A DNA stretch of 64,000 bases from contig NZ_CP107960.1 in the NCBI RefSeq assembly GCF_036077095.1, positions 2,232,001-2,296,000 on the forward strand, written 5' to 3'. The translations under genes were made by a program, and so were the position numbers. Positions 27,753 through 36,537 of this stretch are shown here, one piece after another; positions within the stretch are counted from its first letter, which is position 1; the number at the start of each line of letters is the position of its first letter. Source of the stretch: Streptomyces sp. NBC_00376 (GTDB lineage: Bacteria; Actinomycetota; Actinomycetes; Streptomycetales; Streptomycetaceae). Below the pieces are notes generated by a model. That model had not been told where the DNA came from, made no database searches, and was given only the letters and a program-made list of their open reading frames with translations.

Positions 27753-29438
27753 ATGCCCTTTACCGTTCATACGATGAGCGCCCCACCGCCCACCGCCAGG
27801 AGAGCACGCCGGCCCGTCTGGCCGCAGCGGGTCTTCTCCCAGGTCCTGCTGATGCAGCTGGCCGTCGCCACCGGCGTCACCGTGCTCGCCACCGGCCTCT
27901 TCCTGGCACCCCTCAGCGCACAGCTGGACGACCAGGCGATGCGTCGTGCCCTGGCCATCGCGCAGAGCACGGCGGCCCAGCCGCAGATCACCGAGGCGCT
28001 GCTCGCCACCGACTCGTCCCCCACCGGCCCCGTGCAGACCGCGGCCGAGCGGATCAGGCGCGCCACCGGCGCCGAGTACGTCGTCGTCATGGACCGGCGC
28101 GGGGTGCGCTGGTCGCACACCGACGCCGCCGAGATCGGCAAGGTCGTCTCCACCGACCCGAGCGATGCGCTCGCCGGCCGCAACGTCATGGAGATCGACA
28201 ACGGGACGCTCGGCCGCTCCGCCCGTGGCAAGGTGCCACTGCGCGACGAGGCGCAGCACATCGTGGGCGCGGTCTCCGTCGGGATCGCGTACGAGGGTGT
28301 CCGCGCCCGGCTCCTCGCCACGATCCCCGGGCTGTTCGCCTACGCGGGCGGTGCGCTGGCCGTGGGGGCACTGGCCGCCTATCTGATCTCCCGACGTCTC
28401 CAGCGGCAGACCCATGACCTCGCGTTCTCCGACATCTCCGCGCTGCTGACGGAGCGCGAGGCGATGCTGCACGGCATCAGGGAAGGGGTCGTGGCGCTCG
28501 ACCGGGCGGGCAGGATACGGCTGCTGAACGACGAGGCGCAGCGGCTGCTCGGGCTCGGCCCCGACGCGGCGGGCCGCCCGCTGGACGCCGTGCTCGGCGC
28601 GGGCCGGACGGCCGATGTGCTGGCAGGCCGGGTGCTCGGCGACGATCTGCTGACGGTCCAGGGCACCCGGGTCCTGCTCGCCAACCGGATGCCGACCGAC
28701 GACGGGGGCGCCGTCGCCACCCTCCGCGACCGCACCGAACTCGAACATCTCGGCCGCGAGCTCGACTCGACGCGCGGCCTGATCGACGCGCTGCGGGCCC
28801 AGGACCACGAGCACGCCAACCGGATGCACACACTCCTGGGGCTGCTGGAACTGGACCTGCACGAGGACGCCATGGAGTACGTCACCGAGATCGTGGGCGT
28901 CCAGCGGGCGACCGCCGAGCAGGTCACCGAGAAGGTGCACGATCCGCTGCTGGCCGCGCTCCTGGTCGGCAAGACGACCGTTGCGGCGGAGCGCGGTGTC
29001 GCGCTCCGCATGGCCCCGGGGACGCTGCTCCCGGACCGGCTGGTGGACCCTCGCGGGCTGGTCACCGTCGTCGGCAACCTGGTGGACAACGCGCTGGACG
29101 CGGCGGCCGGTGCGGACGGCGCTCTGGTCGAGGTGGGTCTGCGCGCCGAGGGCCGTACGGTGGTGCTGCGGGTCAGCGACAGCGGTCCCGGGGTGCCGCC
29201 CGGACAGCGTGAGTCGATCTTCACGGAGGGCTGGTCGACGAAGGAGGTCCCGGCACACGGCAAGCGCGGTCTGGGCCTCGCCCTGGTGCGGCGGCTGGCG
29301 GAACGGCAGGGGGGCGGCGTCACCGTCGACGGGGGCGCGGACGGCGGTGCCGAGTTCACCGTCGTACTGCCCGAGGCCCTTGCCGAAACAGTGGAAATGA
29401 CCGAACCGAATACCGGCACGGCGGGAGAAGCTCAGTGA
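27753..29438 (+). CDS. CitA/DcuS-type sensor histidine kinase
   Basis: A 561-residue membrane kinase for extracellular di- or tricarboxylates. Membrane segment 1 at about residues 28-52, extracytoplasmic sensor domain about 53-185, membrane segment 2 about 188-212, PAS domain about 225-320. The H-box is of the SpoB/DcuS type with the His in AQDHEHANRMHTL, and the HATPase domain has VDNALDAA, DSGPGVP and GLGLALVRRL. The start is uncertain: ATG 27753 has only a weak CGGA, and ATG 27774 (MSAPPP) has none. It overlaps the response regulator gene by four bases. Confidence 0.93.
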   Translation: MPFTVHTMSAPPPTARRARRPVWPQRVFSQVLLMQLAVATGVTVLATGLFLAPLSAQLDDQAMRRALAIAQSTAAQPQITEALLATDSSPTGPVQTAAERIRRATGAEYVVVMDRRGVRWSHTDAAEIGKVVSTDPSDALAGRNVMEIDNGTLGRSARGKVPLRDEAQHIVGAVSVGIAYEGVRARLLATIPGLFAYAGGALAVGALAAYLISRRLQRQTHDLAFSDISALLTEREAMLHGIREGVVALDRAGRIRLLNDEAQRLLGLGPDAAGRPLDAVLGAGRTADVLAGRVLGDDLLTVQGTRVLLANRMPTDDGGAVATLRDRTELEHLGRELDSTRGLIDALRAQDHEHANRMHTLLGLLELDLHEDAMEYVTEIVGVQRATAEQVTEKVHDPLLAALLVGKTTVAAERGVALRMAPGTLLPDRLVDPRGLVTVVGNLVDNALDAAAGADGALVEVGLRAEGRTVVLRVSDSGPGVPPGQRESIFTEGWSTKEVPAHGKRGLGLALVRRLAERQGGGVTVDGGADGGAEFTVVLPEALAETVEMTEPNTGTAGEAQ

Positions 29439-30118
29439 TCGAGGTCCTGGTCGTGGACGACGACATCCGGGTCGCGAAGGTCAACGCGGCCTATGTCGCC
29501 AGGGTGCCGGGATTCCGGGTGACCGCGCAGGCGCACTCCGCCGCCGAGGCCCTCGCCACGATCGAGAGCCGGCCCGTGGACCTGGTGCTGCTGGACCACT
29601 ACATGCCCGACCGCAACGGCCTGGCCATGGTGCGGGAGCTGCGCAGGCTCGGCCACCACACCGACGTGATCATGGTGACGGCGGCGCGCGACGTCGCCAC
29701 CGTCCAGGAGGCCATGCGGCACGGCGCACTGCAGTACCTGGTGAAGCCGTTCGCGTACTCGGGGCTGCGCACCAAGCTGGAGGCGTACGCGGCGCTGCGC
29801 CACACGCTGGAACGAGGTGGCGAGGCCGAGCAGGGTGAGGTGGACCGGCTCTTCGGCGCCCTGTGGGCGGCGGGCGAACCCGATCTGCCCAAGGGGCACT
29901 CGCCGACCACGGCGGAACTGGTCAGGCAGGCACTCCGGAGCGCCGACGGGCCGCTCTCCGCGCAGGAGATCGCGGAGAGCGCCGGCATGAGCAGGCAGAC
30001 CGCCCAGCGCTATCTGAAGCTGCTGGAACGGACCGGCAGGGTGCGGCTGACGCTGCGGTACGGCGAGACGGGACGCCCGGAACACCGCTACACCTGGTCC
30101 ACCGGCACACAGACCTGA
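29435..30118 (+). CDS. CitB/DcuR-type response regulator
   Basis: A 227-residue response regulator partnered with the upstream kinase. The receiver domain (1-120) has the acidic pocket VVDDD, phosphorylatable Asp54 in LVLLDHYMPD, and the conserved Lys in LVKPFAYSGL. The C-terminal domain (about 165-220) has the CitB-type helix-turn-helix LSAQEIAESAGMSRQTAQRYL. It starts with GTG overlapping the kinase stop (GTGA). Targets are unknown; the converging SSS symporter operon, 100 bp away, is the obvious candidate. Confidence 0.94.
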   Translation: MIEVLVVDDDIRVAKVNAAYVARVPGFRVTAQAHSAAEALATIESRPVDLVLLDHYMPDRNGLAMVRELRRLGHHTDVIMVTAARDVATVQEAMRHGALQYLVKPFAYSGLRTKLEAYAALRHTLERGGEAEQGEVDRLFGALWAAGEPDLPKGHSPTTAELVRQALRSADGPLSAQEIAESAGMSRQTAQRYLKLLERTGRVRLTLRYGETGRPEHRYTWSTGTQT

Positions 30119-30217
30119 CCCCGACCGGTCCCGCCCCGTCCGTACGGTGCTGTGCTGAGCCGTGCCGGGCTGCTGCTCGACCGGCCGGGCGGTGCGGACG
30201 ACACGGTGGCGCGGGGG

Positions 30218-31810
30218 CTACACCGCACCCGCCCCGGTCAGTGCGCGGACCTCGGTCTCCGCGTGCTTGGCCGCGTCGGGCGGATCCGTGGAGGTGATCG
30301 TTCCGACCCAGCCGGCCAGGAAGCCCAGGGGGATGGAGACCAGTCCGGGGTTCTCCAGCGGGAAGAGCTGGAAGTCGATGCCCGGGAAGAGCGAGGCAGG
30401 GCTGCCGGAGACGACCGGCGAGAGCAGCACCAGCAGTACGGCGGGAATCAGCCCGCCGTAGACGGACCAGACCGCGCCCCGGGTGGTGAAGTTCCGCCAG
30501 AACAGGGAGTACAGCAGCACCGGAAGGTTGGCCGAGGCGGCGACGGCGAAGGCCAGCCCGACCAGGAACGCCACGTTCAGGTCCTGGGCGATCAGCCCGA
30601 GACCGATGGCTGCCACTCCGATCGCGGCCGCGGCCACCCTGGCCACGGCGACCTCGCTGTACTGCTTGGAGCCCGGGCGTCTGATCGAGGCGTAGAGGTC
30701 ATGGGCCACTGAGGCGGACGAGGCGAGGGTGATCCCCGCGACGACCGCGAGGATGGTCGCGAAGGCGACCGCGGCGACCACGGCGAACAGGATCGCGCCC
30801 CCGGTGGACCCCTCGCCGCCGCCCAGCTCCATGGCCAGCAGCGGAATCGCCGTGTTGCCCGCGGCGTTGGACGCCCGTACATCGGCCGAACCGACCAGAG
30901 CGGCCGCCCCGAATCCGAGCGCGATCGTCATCAGGTAGAAGCTGCCGATGAACCCGATCGACCAGACGACCGAGCGGCGGGCCGCACGGGCGGTGGGCAC
31001 GGTGTAGAAACGCGACAGGATGTGCGGCAGCCCGGCGGTACCGAGCACCAGGGCCAGCCCCAGGCTGATGAAGTCGATGCGCGCGGTCCACGATCCGCCG
31101 TACCGGAGACCTGGCGCGAGGAACCGGCTTCCGTGCCCGCTCCGTTCGGCGGCGGAGTTGAGCAGGGCGTTGAAATCGCCGTGGAAGCGGAGCAGGACGA
31201 GAACGGTGAGAACGACCGCTCCCGCCATCAGCAGAACCGCCTTGACGATCTGGATCCAGGTGGTGGCGCGCATCCCGCCGAGCGACACGTAGATGACCAT
31301 GAGTGCCCCGACACCGATGACGGTCCAGGAGCGGGCGGCGCCGCTCGTACCGCCGAGGAGCAGGGCGACCAGGCTGCCCGCGCCCACCATCTGCGCCACC
31401 AGGTAGAGCACGGAGACGGTGACGGACGAAGTGCCCGCCGCGATCCGGACCGGGCGCTCCGCCATCCGCGCCGCCACCACGTCGGCGAGCGTGAACCGGC
31501 CGCAGTTGCGCACCAGTTCGGCGACGAGCAGCAGGACGACGAGCCAGGCGACGAGAAAGCCGACCGAATAAAGCATGCCGTCATAGCCGAAGAGGGCGAT
31601 CAGACCGGAGATACCGAGGAACGAGGCGGCCGACATGTAGTCGCCCGCGATGGCGAAACCGTTTTCCATGGGGGAGAACAGGCGGCCGCCCGCGTAGAAC
31701 TCCTCGGCCGAACCGTGGCGGTTGCGGCTCACCCAGGTGGTGATGGCGAGCGTCACCGCGATGAAGACGCTGAACAGCAGGAGCGCCAACGTCTGATGGT
31801 TCCCGCTCAA
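30218..31810 (-). CDS. Sodium:solute symporter (SSS family), acetate/pyruvate type (ActP-like)
   Basis: A 530-residue membrane transporter with about 13 hydrophobic segments and the SSS signature region (LPHILSRFYTVPTARAARRSVVWSIGFIG in part). It takes up small monocarboxylates with sodium; the close resemblance to ActP and its pairing with a DUF485 protein support acetate or a similar acid as substrate (inference). It overlaps the upstream DUF485 gene by four bases (ATGA). It lies tail to tail with the CitA/CitB-type two-component system. Confidence 0.92.
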   Translation of the reverse strand: MSGNHQTLALLLFSVFIAVTLAITTWVSRNRHGSAEEFYAGGRLFSPMENGFAIAGDYMSAASFLGISGLIALFGYDGMLYSVGFLVAWLVVLLLVAELVRNCGRFTLADVVAARMAERPVRIAAGTSSVTVSVLYLVAQMVGAGSLVALLLGGTSGAARSWTVIGVGALMVIYVSLGGMRATTWIQIVKAVLLMAGAVVLTVLVLLRFHGDFNALLNSAAERSGHGSRFLAPGLRYGGSWTARIDFISLGLALVLGTAGLPHILSRFYTVPTARAARRSVVWSIGFIGSFYLMTIALGFGAAALVGSADVRASNAAGNTAIPLLAMELGGGEGSTGGAILFAVVAAVAFATILAVVAGITLASSASVAHDLYASIRRPGSKQYSEVAVARVAAAAIGVAAIGLGLIAQDLNVAFLVGLAFAVAASANLPVLLYSLFWRNFTTRGAVWSVYGGLIPAVLLVLLSPVVSGSPASLFPGIDFQLFPLENPGLVSIPLGFLAGWVGTITSTDPPDAAKHAETEVRALTGAGAV

Positions 31811-32250
31811 CGTCCGGCTCCCCGCGTCATCTCCTGTGTCTCCCAGCGCAGTTCGAGTGCGGCCCGGTCCCTGCGCAGCCGCGCGTGGCGCGCGTACGCC
31901 CCGGTGAGCAGGAAGGTCGTGAGGAACTGCCCGAGCCCCGCGACCATCGCCACATTGACCGCACCCGCCACCGGGCGGGCCATCAGTCCGGGCGCGGTGA
32001 TCGCGGCGACGACGTAGACGAGATACCAGGCGAGGAAGGCGAAGGTGGCGGGGACGACGAACCGCCGGTACCTACGGCGCACTTCCTGGAATGCCTCGCT
32101 GCGCTGCACCTCCAGATAGATGTCGGCCGCGCTGTGGCCGCGCCGCTGGTCCGCGGGCCCGGGTGGCCCGGTGGGAGCGAAGCTCCCCGTACCGTCCAGC
32201 TCGCCCCATCCGGAGGCCAGCACGTCGTACCACGGGTCGTCGAGTCGCAT
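31807..32250 (-). CDS. DUF485 family membrane protein (symporter partner, YjcH-like)
   Basis: A 147-residue protein with a polar N-terminus and two membrane segments at about residues 65-87 and 98-120, characteristic of DUF485 (QRSEAFQEVRRRYRRFVVPA leads into the first). In many bacteria it is encoded directly before ActP-type symporters, as here, and is presumed to be an accessory subunit. The ATG at 32250 has GAGG eight bases upstream. An in-frame GTG at 32283 with GGGGAG seven bases away is an equally reasonable start and would add 11 residues. Confidence 0.85.
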   Translation of the reverse strand: MRLDDPWYDVLASGWGELDGTGSFAPTGPPGPADQRRGHSAADIYLEVQRSEAFQEVRRRYRRFVVPATFAFLAWYLVYVVAAITAPGLMARPVAGAVNVAMVAGLGQFLTTFLLTGAYARHARLRRDRAALELRWETQEMTRGAGR

Positions 32251-32359
32251 CGCTGCGGCCTCACGCCCTGCTTCCTTCTCCACGGAACAACTCCCCTTGT
32301 CCACGGACCACTTCGGCCGTGTACCCAAGAATGGGCAGATCGGGAAGATCCCGGGCAGT

Positions 32360-32625
32360 TCATTCGCCGGTCTTCACCTCTTCAGGTGACGGCATGTCCG
32401 GGCGGCTGTGCGAGGCCCCGAACGTACGCACAGCGAACGGCCTGTGCCCGGTCACGCGCTCCAGCAGGCGGAACTGCATGCCGGGCGAGAGGCCGGCGTC
32501 GCCGGACAGCACGGCCTGGACGGCCCGCACGATCTCCTCGCCCCCTGCGTCCTTGGCGAGAGAACGACATCGGGGCCGGTTCGGCCACGGGCTCCACGGC
32601 CTCCTCGCCGTCGGAACATCGGCTC
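32360..32625 (-). pseudogene. Remnant of a NarL/LuxR-type response regulator
   Basis: On the minus strand, one frame reads CSDGEEAVEPVAEPAP, like the second beta strand and helix of a receiver domain. PDVVLS then appears in another frame, as at the phosphorylation strand (PDVVLMD in intact proteins). After a deletion, the reading continues AKDAGGEEIVRAVQAVLSGD-AGLSP, the typical last helix of a NarL receiver domain (split here). It ends at a stop after EEVKTGE without any LuxR helix-turn-helix. The centre of the receiver domain, the Asp-containing loop and the DNA-binding domain are missing. It lies between the DUF485 gene and parE and is probably a decayed gene. Confidence 0.65.
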
Positions 32626-32648
32626 AGGGGTTGATGACGGGTGGAGGT

Positions 32649-32676
32649 GCCGTCTCCACCCGTGGGTGGAGACGGC
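32649..32676 (-). terminator. Hairpin terminator of parE
   Basis: A 13-bp perfect inverted repeat GCCGTCTCCACCC / GGGTGGAGACGGC (32649-32661 and 32664-32676) with a two-base gap, six bases after the parE stop. Confidence 0.85.
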
Positions 32677-32681
32677 GTCGC

Positions 32682-34802
32682 TCAGACGTCGATGCGCGAG
32701 CGGTCCAGGGTGGCGGCGGAGCTGGTGATGAACTCCTTGCGCGGCGCCACCTCATTGCCCATCAGCAGATCGAAGACCTGCTCGGACGCTTCCAGGTCGC
32801 CGATGTTGATCCTGCGCAGGGTGCGGTGGCGCGGATCCATCGTGGTCTCCGCCAACTGGTCGGCGTCCATCTCGCCCAGACCCTTGTAGCGCTGGATCGA
32901 GTCCTTGTACCGGACGTTCTTCCGCTGGAGCTCCAGCAGCCGCTGGCGCAGCTCGTTGTCCGAGTACGTGTAGATGTACTTGTCCTGGCCCTTCTTCGGC
33001 TGGACCAGCTCGATCCGGTGGAGCGGGGGCACCGCGGCGAAGACCCGTCCGGCCTCGACCATGGGCCGCATGTACCGCTGGAAGAGCGTCAGCAGCAGCA
33101 CGCGGATGTGCGCGCCGTCGACATCGGCGTCCACCAGCAGAACGATCTTCCCGTAGCGAGCCGCGTCGATGTCGAAGGTCCGCCCGGACCCGGCTCCTAT
33201 GACCTGGATGATCGCACCGCACTCGGCGTTCTTCAGCATGTCCGAGACGGACGCCTTCTGGACGTTCAGGATCTTGCCCCGGATCGGCAGCAGCGCCTGG
33301 AACTCACTGTTCCGGGCGAGCTTCGCCGTACCGAGCGCGGAGTCGCCCTCGACGATGAAGAGCTCGCTGCGGTCCACGTCGTCGCTGCGGCAGTCGGCGA
33401 GCTTCGCCGGCAGCGAGGAGGACTCCAGCGCCGTCTTGCGGCGCTGCGCGTCCTTGTGCTGGCGGGCCGCGATGCGGGTCCGCGCGGCCGCGACGGCCTT
33501 GTCCAGGACCGCCCTGGCCTGGGCCTTCGCGTCGCGCTTCGTCGAGGTCAGGAACGCCTTGAGTTCCTTGGCCACGACGTTGGCGACGATCCGGTTGGCC
33601 GCAGAGGTGCCGAGCACCTCCTTGGTCTGGCCCTCGAACTGCGGCTCGGCCAGACGCACGGTGACCACCGCGGTGAGGCCCTCGAGCGCGTCGTCCTTGA
33701 CGATGTCGTCCTCGGCGACGCGGAGCAGCTTGGCGGAGCGCAGCGCCTCGTTGACCGTCTTGGTCACGGAGCGCTCGAATCCGGTCACATGCGTGCCGCC
33801 CTTGGGGGTGGCGATGATGTTGACGAAGGACTTCAGATTGGTGTCGTATCCGGTGCCCCAGCGCAGGGCGATGTCGACCGCGAGCTCACGCGTGACCTCG
33901 GTCGCCGTCATGTGACCGCGCTCGTCCAGAACCGGCACGGTCTCCTTGAAGGTGCCCTGCCCGGTCAGGCGCAGGACGTCGCAGACCGCCTTGTCCTGGG
34001 CGAGGTACTCGCAGAATTCACTGATGCCGCCGTCGAAACGGAAGGTCTCCTCGGTCTTGCCCTCGCCGTCGAGTCCGCGCTCGTCGCGGACGACGATCGT
34101 GAGGCCCGGAACCAGGAAGGCCGTCTGCCGCGCCCGCTGGTGGAGCGTCTCCAGGTTGAGCTTGGCGTCCTTGAGGAAGATCTGCCGGTCCGCCCAGTAA
34201 CGCACCCTGGTGCCGGTGCGCGCCTTCGGCACCCGCTTGCCCTTGAGCAGACCGTTGGCCGGGTCGAACGGGCTGTCCGGCCCCTGCTCGGTGAAGATCC
34301 CCGGGACTCCGCGCCGGAAACTGATCGAGTGCGTCGCGCTGTTGCGGTCGACCTCGACGTCGAGCCGGGCGGAGAGCGCGTTGACGACGGAGGCGCCGAC
34401 GCCGTGCAGACCGCCGGACGCGGCGTACGAGCCGCCGCCGAACTTTCCGCCGGCGTGCAGCTTGGTCATCACGACCTCGACGCCGGACAGACCTGTCTTG
34501 GGCTCGACATCGACGGGGATGCCCCGCCCGTTGTCCCGGACCTCCACGGAGTTGTCGTCGTGGAGGATGACCTCGATGTGATCGCAGTAACCACCCAGGG
34601 CCTCGTCGACGGAGTTGTCGATGATCTCCCAGAGGCAGTGCATGAGGCCGCGGCTGTCGGTGGACCCGATGTACATCCCGGGGCGCTTGCGAACCGCTTC
34701 GAGCCCCTCGAGTACGAGCAGATGCCGCGCGGTGTAGTTGGAGCCGTCTCGGTCTGCTCCGGTCAGCAGCGCAGTGGACGGCACGGACGTATCGGCGGTC
34801 AC
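32682..34802 (-). CDS. parE: DNA topoisomerase IV subunit B
   Basis: The ATPase subunit that works with ParC. The 706-residue protein has the GHKL ATP site (EIIDNSVDEAL, DNGRGIPVD, GGLHGVGASVVNALS) and the transducer with the QTK motif in EGQTKEVLG. The TOPRIM domain has EGDSALGTAK and the DADVDGAHI metal site, and the C-terminal part contains RYKGLGEMDADQL. The GTG at 34802 (VTADTSVPS) is supported by GAGGAG eight bases upstream; the frame extends further but without protein-like sequence. A 435-bp divergent region separates it from the DUF7455-like gene. Confidence 0.95.
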   Translation of the reverse strand: MTADTSVPSTALLTGADRDGSNYTARHLLVLEGLEAVRKRPGMYIGSTDSRGLMHCLWEIIDNSVDEALGGYCDHIEVILHDDNSVEVRDNGRGIPVDVEPKTGLSGVEVVMTKLHAGGKFGGGSYAASGGLHGVGASVVNALSARLDVEVDRNSATHSISFRRGVPGIFTEQGPDSPFDPANGLLKGKRVPKARTGTRVRYWADRQIFLKDAKLNLETLHQRARQTAFLVPGLTIVVRDERGLDGEGKTEETFRFDGGISEFCEYLAQDKAVCDVLRLTGQGTFKETVPVLDERGHMTATEVTRELAVDIALRWGTGYDTNLKSFVNIIATPKGGTHVTGFERSVTKTVNEALRSAKLLRVAEDDIVKDDALEGLTAVVTVRLAEPQFEGQTKEVLGTSAANRIVANVVAKELKAFLTSTKRDAKAQARAVLDKAVAAARTRIAARQHKDAQRRKTALESSSLPAKLADCRSDDVDRSELFIVEGDSALGTAKLARNSEFQALLPIRGKILNVQKASVSDMLKNAECGAIIQVIGAGSGRTFDIDAARYGKIVLLVDADVDGAHIRVLLLTLFQRYMRPMVEAGRVFAAVPPLHRIELVQPKKGQDKYIYTYSDNELRQRLLELQRKNVRYKDSIQRYKGLGEMDADQLAETTMDPRHRTLRRINIGDLEASEQVFDLLMGNEVAPRKEFITSSAATLDRSRIDV

Positions 34803-35237
34803 GCGGTTCGCTCCTCGCTGAATTTCATTTGGGGCCCAGTGGGTAACGGGCTCGGCTTCGGTCGCCGCTGAGAGGGTACCGAGGCCTGGTAGAGCGGTTG
34901 TAACGCCACCCTTCGACAACCCTCACACTAGTCCAGCCTCGCATACACGTTCGATCCCTCGTAGGAGTGACGCGAACATCACGTTCCCTTCCAGGCATGA
35001 ACCATTTAGGCTCCGGGCACGTCCTCATGAACAAACCGGCAAGCCAGCCGGGAGGATCCCACCAAGACAAGCAATGCGAAACCGTAGCGCTCCGCAATAC
35101 GGCACATTCGCCGCCAACCGGCAACAGACAGCCATCTCGAGAAGAAGTTTCGAAGAAAAGCCACGAGCGGGAACGTTTTCGGCCTGGTTGGATGTTGACC
35201 CTGGTACGACAGCTCGTCGAGCTAGAGAAGAGGCGAC
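34803..35237. other. Divergent intergenic region between parE and the zinc-ribbon gene
   Basis: A 435 bp gap without a supported gene. It includes AT-richer tracts around 34915-34960 and 35090-35190 that should contain the two promoters. I could not assign well-spaced -35/-10 pairs. A GAAC-N5-GTTC element at about 34977-34989 looks like an SOS box but has one base too many. Confidence 0.5.
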
Positions 35238-35471
35238 GTGACTACTGTTCTGACCCCCGCGAGCCCGCTGACCGCAGCAGACCGCTGTGACCGTTGCGGC
35301 GCCCAGGCATATCTGCGCGTCGTCCTGATCAGCGGCGGTGAACTGCTCTTCTGCGCCCACCACGGGCGCAAGTTCGAGCCGGAACTCAAGAAGATCGCCG
35401 CGGAAATACAGGATGAGACGGACCGGCTCACGGCTGTGCAGGCCCAAGCCGCCGAAGAGGAACAACACTGA
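35238..35471 (+). CDS. Small zinc-ribbon protein (DUF7455-like)
   Basis: A 77-residue acidic-tailed protein conserved beside the principal sigma factor gene in actinobacteria. CDRC at residues 17-20 and CAHH at 39-42 form a probable zinc site, and the rest is a helix ending with EEEQH. It has a GTG start with AAGAGG upstream. Function unknown; the size and metal site suggest a nucleic-acid or RNA-polymerase-associated role, but this is inference only. It is followed by a strong hairpin terminator. Confidence 0.88.
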   Translation: MTTVLTPASPLTAADRCDRCGAQAYLRVVLISGGELLFCAHHGRKFEPELKKIAAEIQDETDRLTAVQAQAAEEEQH

Positions 35472-35518
35472 CACCTCGCATCCACGACGAGCAAGGGCCA
35501 GGTCCCGGACCTGCCGAC

Positions 35519-35547
35519 GGGCGGCTCCCCCAGGAGGGGAGCCGCCC
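35519..35547 (+). terminator. Hairpin terminator after the zinc-ribbon gene
   Basis: A 12-bp perfect stem GGGCGGCTCCCC / GGGGAGCCGCCC (35519-35530 and 35536-35547) with a five-base loop. It lies between converging genes and probably serves both. Confidence 0.88.
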
Positions 35548-35574
35548 GTTCTCGTACCTGCGCGGTGATGCCGT

Positions 35575-36405
35575 TCAGCTGCCTTCCGGCATCCAGCCGA
35601 TCGCGGCGGAGATCCGCGTGTACACACCCGGGCTCCCCGCACGGGCACAGCCGTTCCCCCAGGACACCAGGCCGATGAGCCGCCCACGGGCCACCAGCGG
35701 CCCGCCGCTGTCGCCCTGGCATGCGTCGTGCCCGCCCAGCAGTTCGCCCGCGCAGAGCATCGCTGAGGCGTTGTACGTGCCGTTCCTGCCGCCCGGGTAG
35801 GCCTGCGCGCACAGTGCGTCGGGCAGAACGCTCACTTTCGCGGACCGCAGCGACGACGCGTAGTCGCTGTTGCCCGTTGTGTCACCCCATCCGTAGATGG
35901 CCGCCTCGGTGCCCGGTACGTACGCCTCGTCGCCGGCTTCGGCCATCGGGATCGTGCTCTTCTCGGGGAGCGCCTCGGCGAGGGTGAGCACGGCCAGGTC
36001 CCCTGCGTTCGTGATGGTGTCGAACCCCGGATTGGTCCACGTCTCCCGGACCGCGATCTCCTTCCCTCCGGTCCCGCGCAGGGCATCGCGGCCCGTGATG
36101 ACGCGCAGATCACGCACGCTGGCGACATCGACGCCGAGCGCCGCCCGGCTCAGGCAGTGCGCAGCGGTCAGCACCTTCTTCGGTGCCACCACGACACCGC
36201 CGCAGAACTGGCCGGCGCGCTCTCCCCCGAACCGGTCGCGGCTGGAAAGCGCCACGACCCAGGGGCTGTCCTTGACGTGCGCGGGCTGACCGCCGATGAC
36301 GACGCCGTCCTCGGCGGCCCGGGCGGAAGATCCGAGCGGTATCAGAGCTGTGGCGGCGACCAGGGCGAACGCCCCGGTCAGGGCGCGGAAGACGGTACGG
36401 AACAT
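35575..36405 (-). CDS. Secreted trypsin-like serine protease (S1 family)
   Basis: A 276-residue extracellular protease. The signal peptide is residues about 1-30 (ending SSARA-AED). Activation would occur before VIGGQPA. The catalytic residues are His83 in LTAAHC, Asp in AGDLAVLTL and Ser in CQGDSGGP, and paired cysteines match chymotrypsin-fold disulfides. The S1 pocket Asp six residues before the Ser (GHDACQGDSGG) points to trypsin-like specificity for Arg/Lys. The ATG at 36405 has GGAG five bases upstream. It is a single gene, converging with the zinc-ribbon gene. Confidence 0.94.
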   Translation of the reverse strand: MFRTVFRALTGAFALVAATALIPLGSSARAAEDGVVIGGQPAHVKDSPWVVALSSRDRFGGERAGQFCGGVVVAPKKVLTAAHCLSRAALGVDVASVRDLRVITGRDALRGTGGKEIAVRETWTNPGFDTITNAGDLAVLTLAEALPEKSTIPMAEAGDEAYVPGTEAAIYGWGDTTGNSDYASSLRSAKVSVLPDALCAQAYPGGRNGTYNASAMLCAGELLGGHDACQGDSGGPLVARGRLIGLVSWGNGCARAGSPGVYTRISAAIGWMPEGS

Positions 36406-36481
36406 GCGCACTCCTGACTCTGTGGTGAACCATTCCCACCCAGAGTCGTCCCGCCGGTCGCCGACCGCACGCGTTGATAGG

Positions 36482-36519
36482 CCGAGGGCCCGGCTCCCCA
36501 ATGGGATCCGGGCCCTCGG
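36482..36519 (-). terminator. Hairpin terminator of hrdB
   Basis: A 12-bp perfect stem CCGAGGGCCCGG / CCGGGCCCTCGG (36482-36493 and 36508-36519), 18 bases after the hrdB stop. Confidence 0.88.
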
Positions 36520-36537
36520 TCCGTGTACTCCTGCGAC

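Noticed and set aside
32296..32304. Single DnaA-box-like TTGTCCACG upstream of the DUF485 gene
   Set aside because: One mismatch, no partner box, and explained by chance at this length.
32382..32597. Minus-strand 71-codon frame between DUF485 and parE as a small gene
   Set aside because: Its translation is Arg/Pro-rich low-complexity sequence; a different frame of the same DNA shows the response-regulator remnant.
34970..34992. SOS-box-like GAAC/GTTC pair in the parE upstream region
   Set aside because: The two halves are separated by five rather than four bases, and flanking consensus bases do not match.
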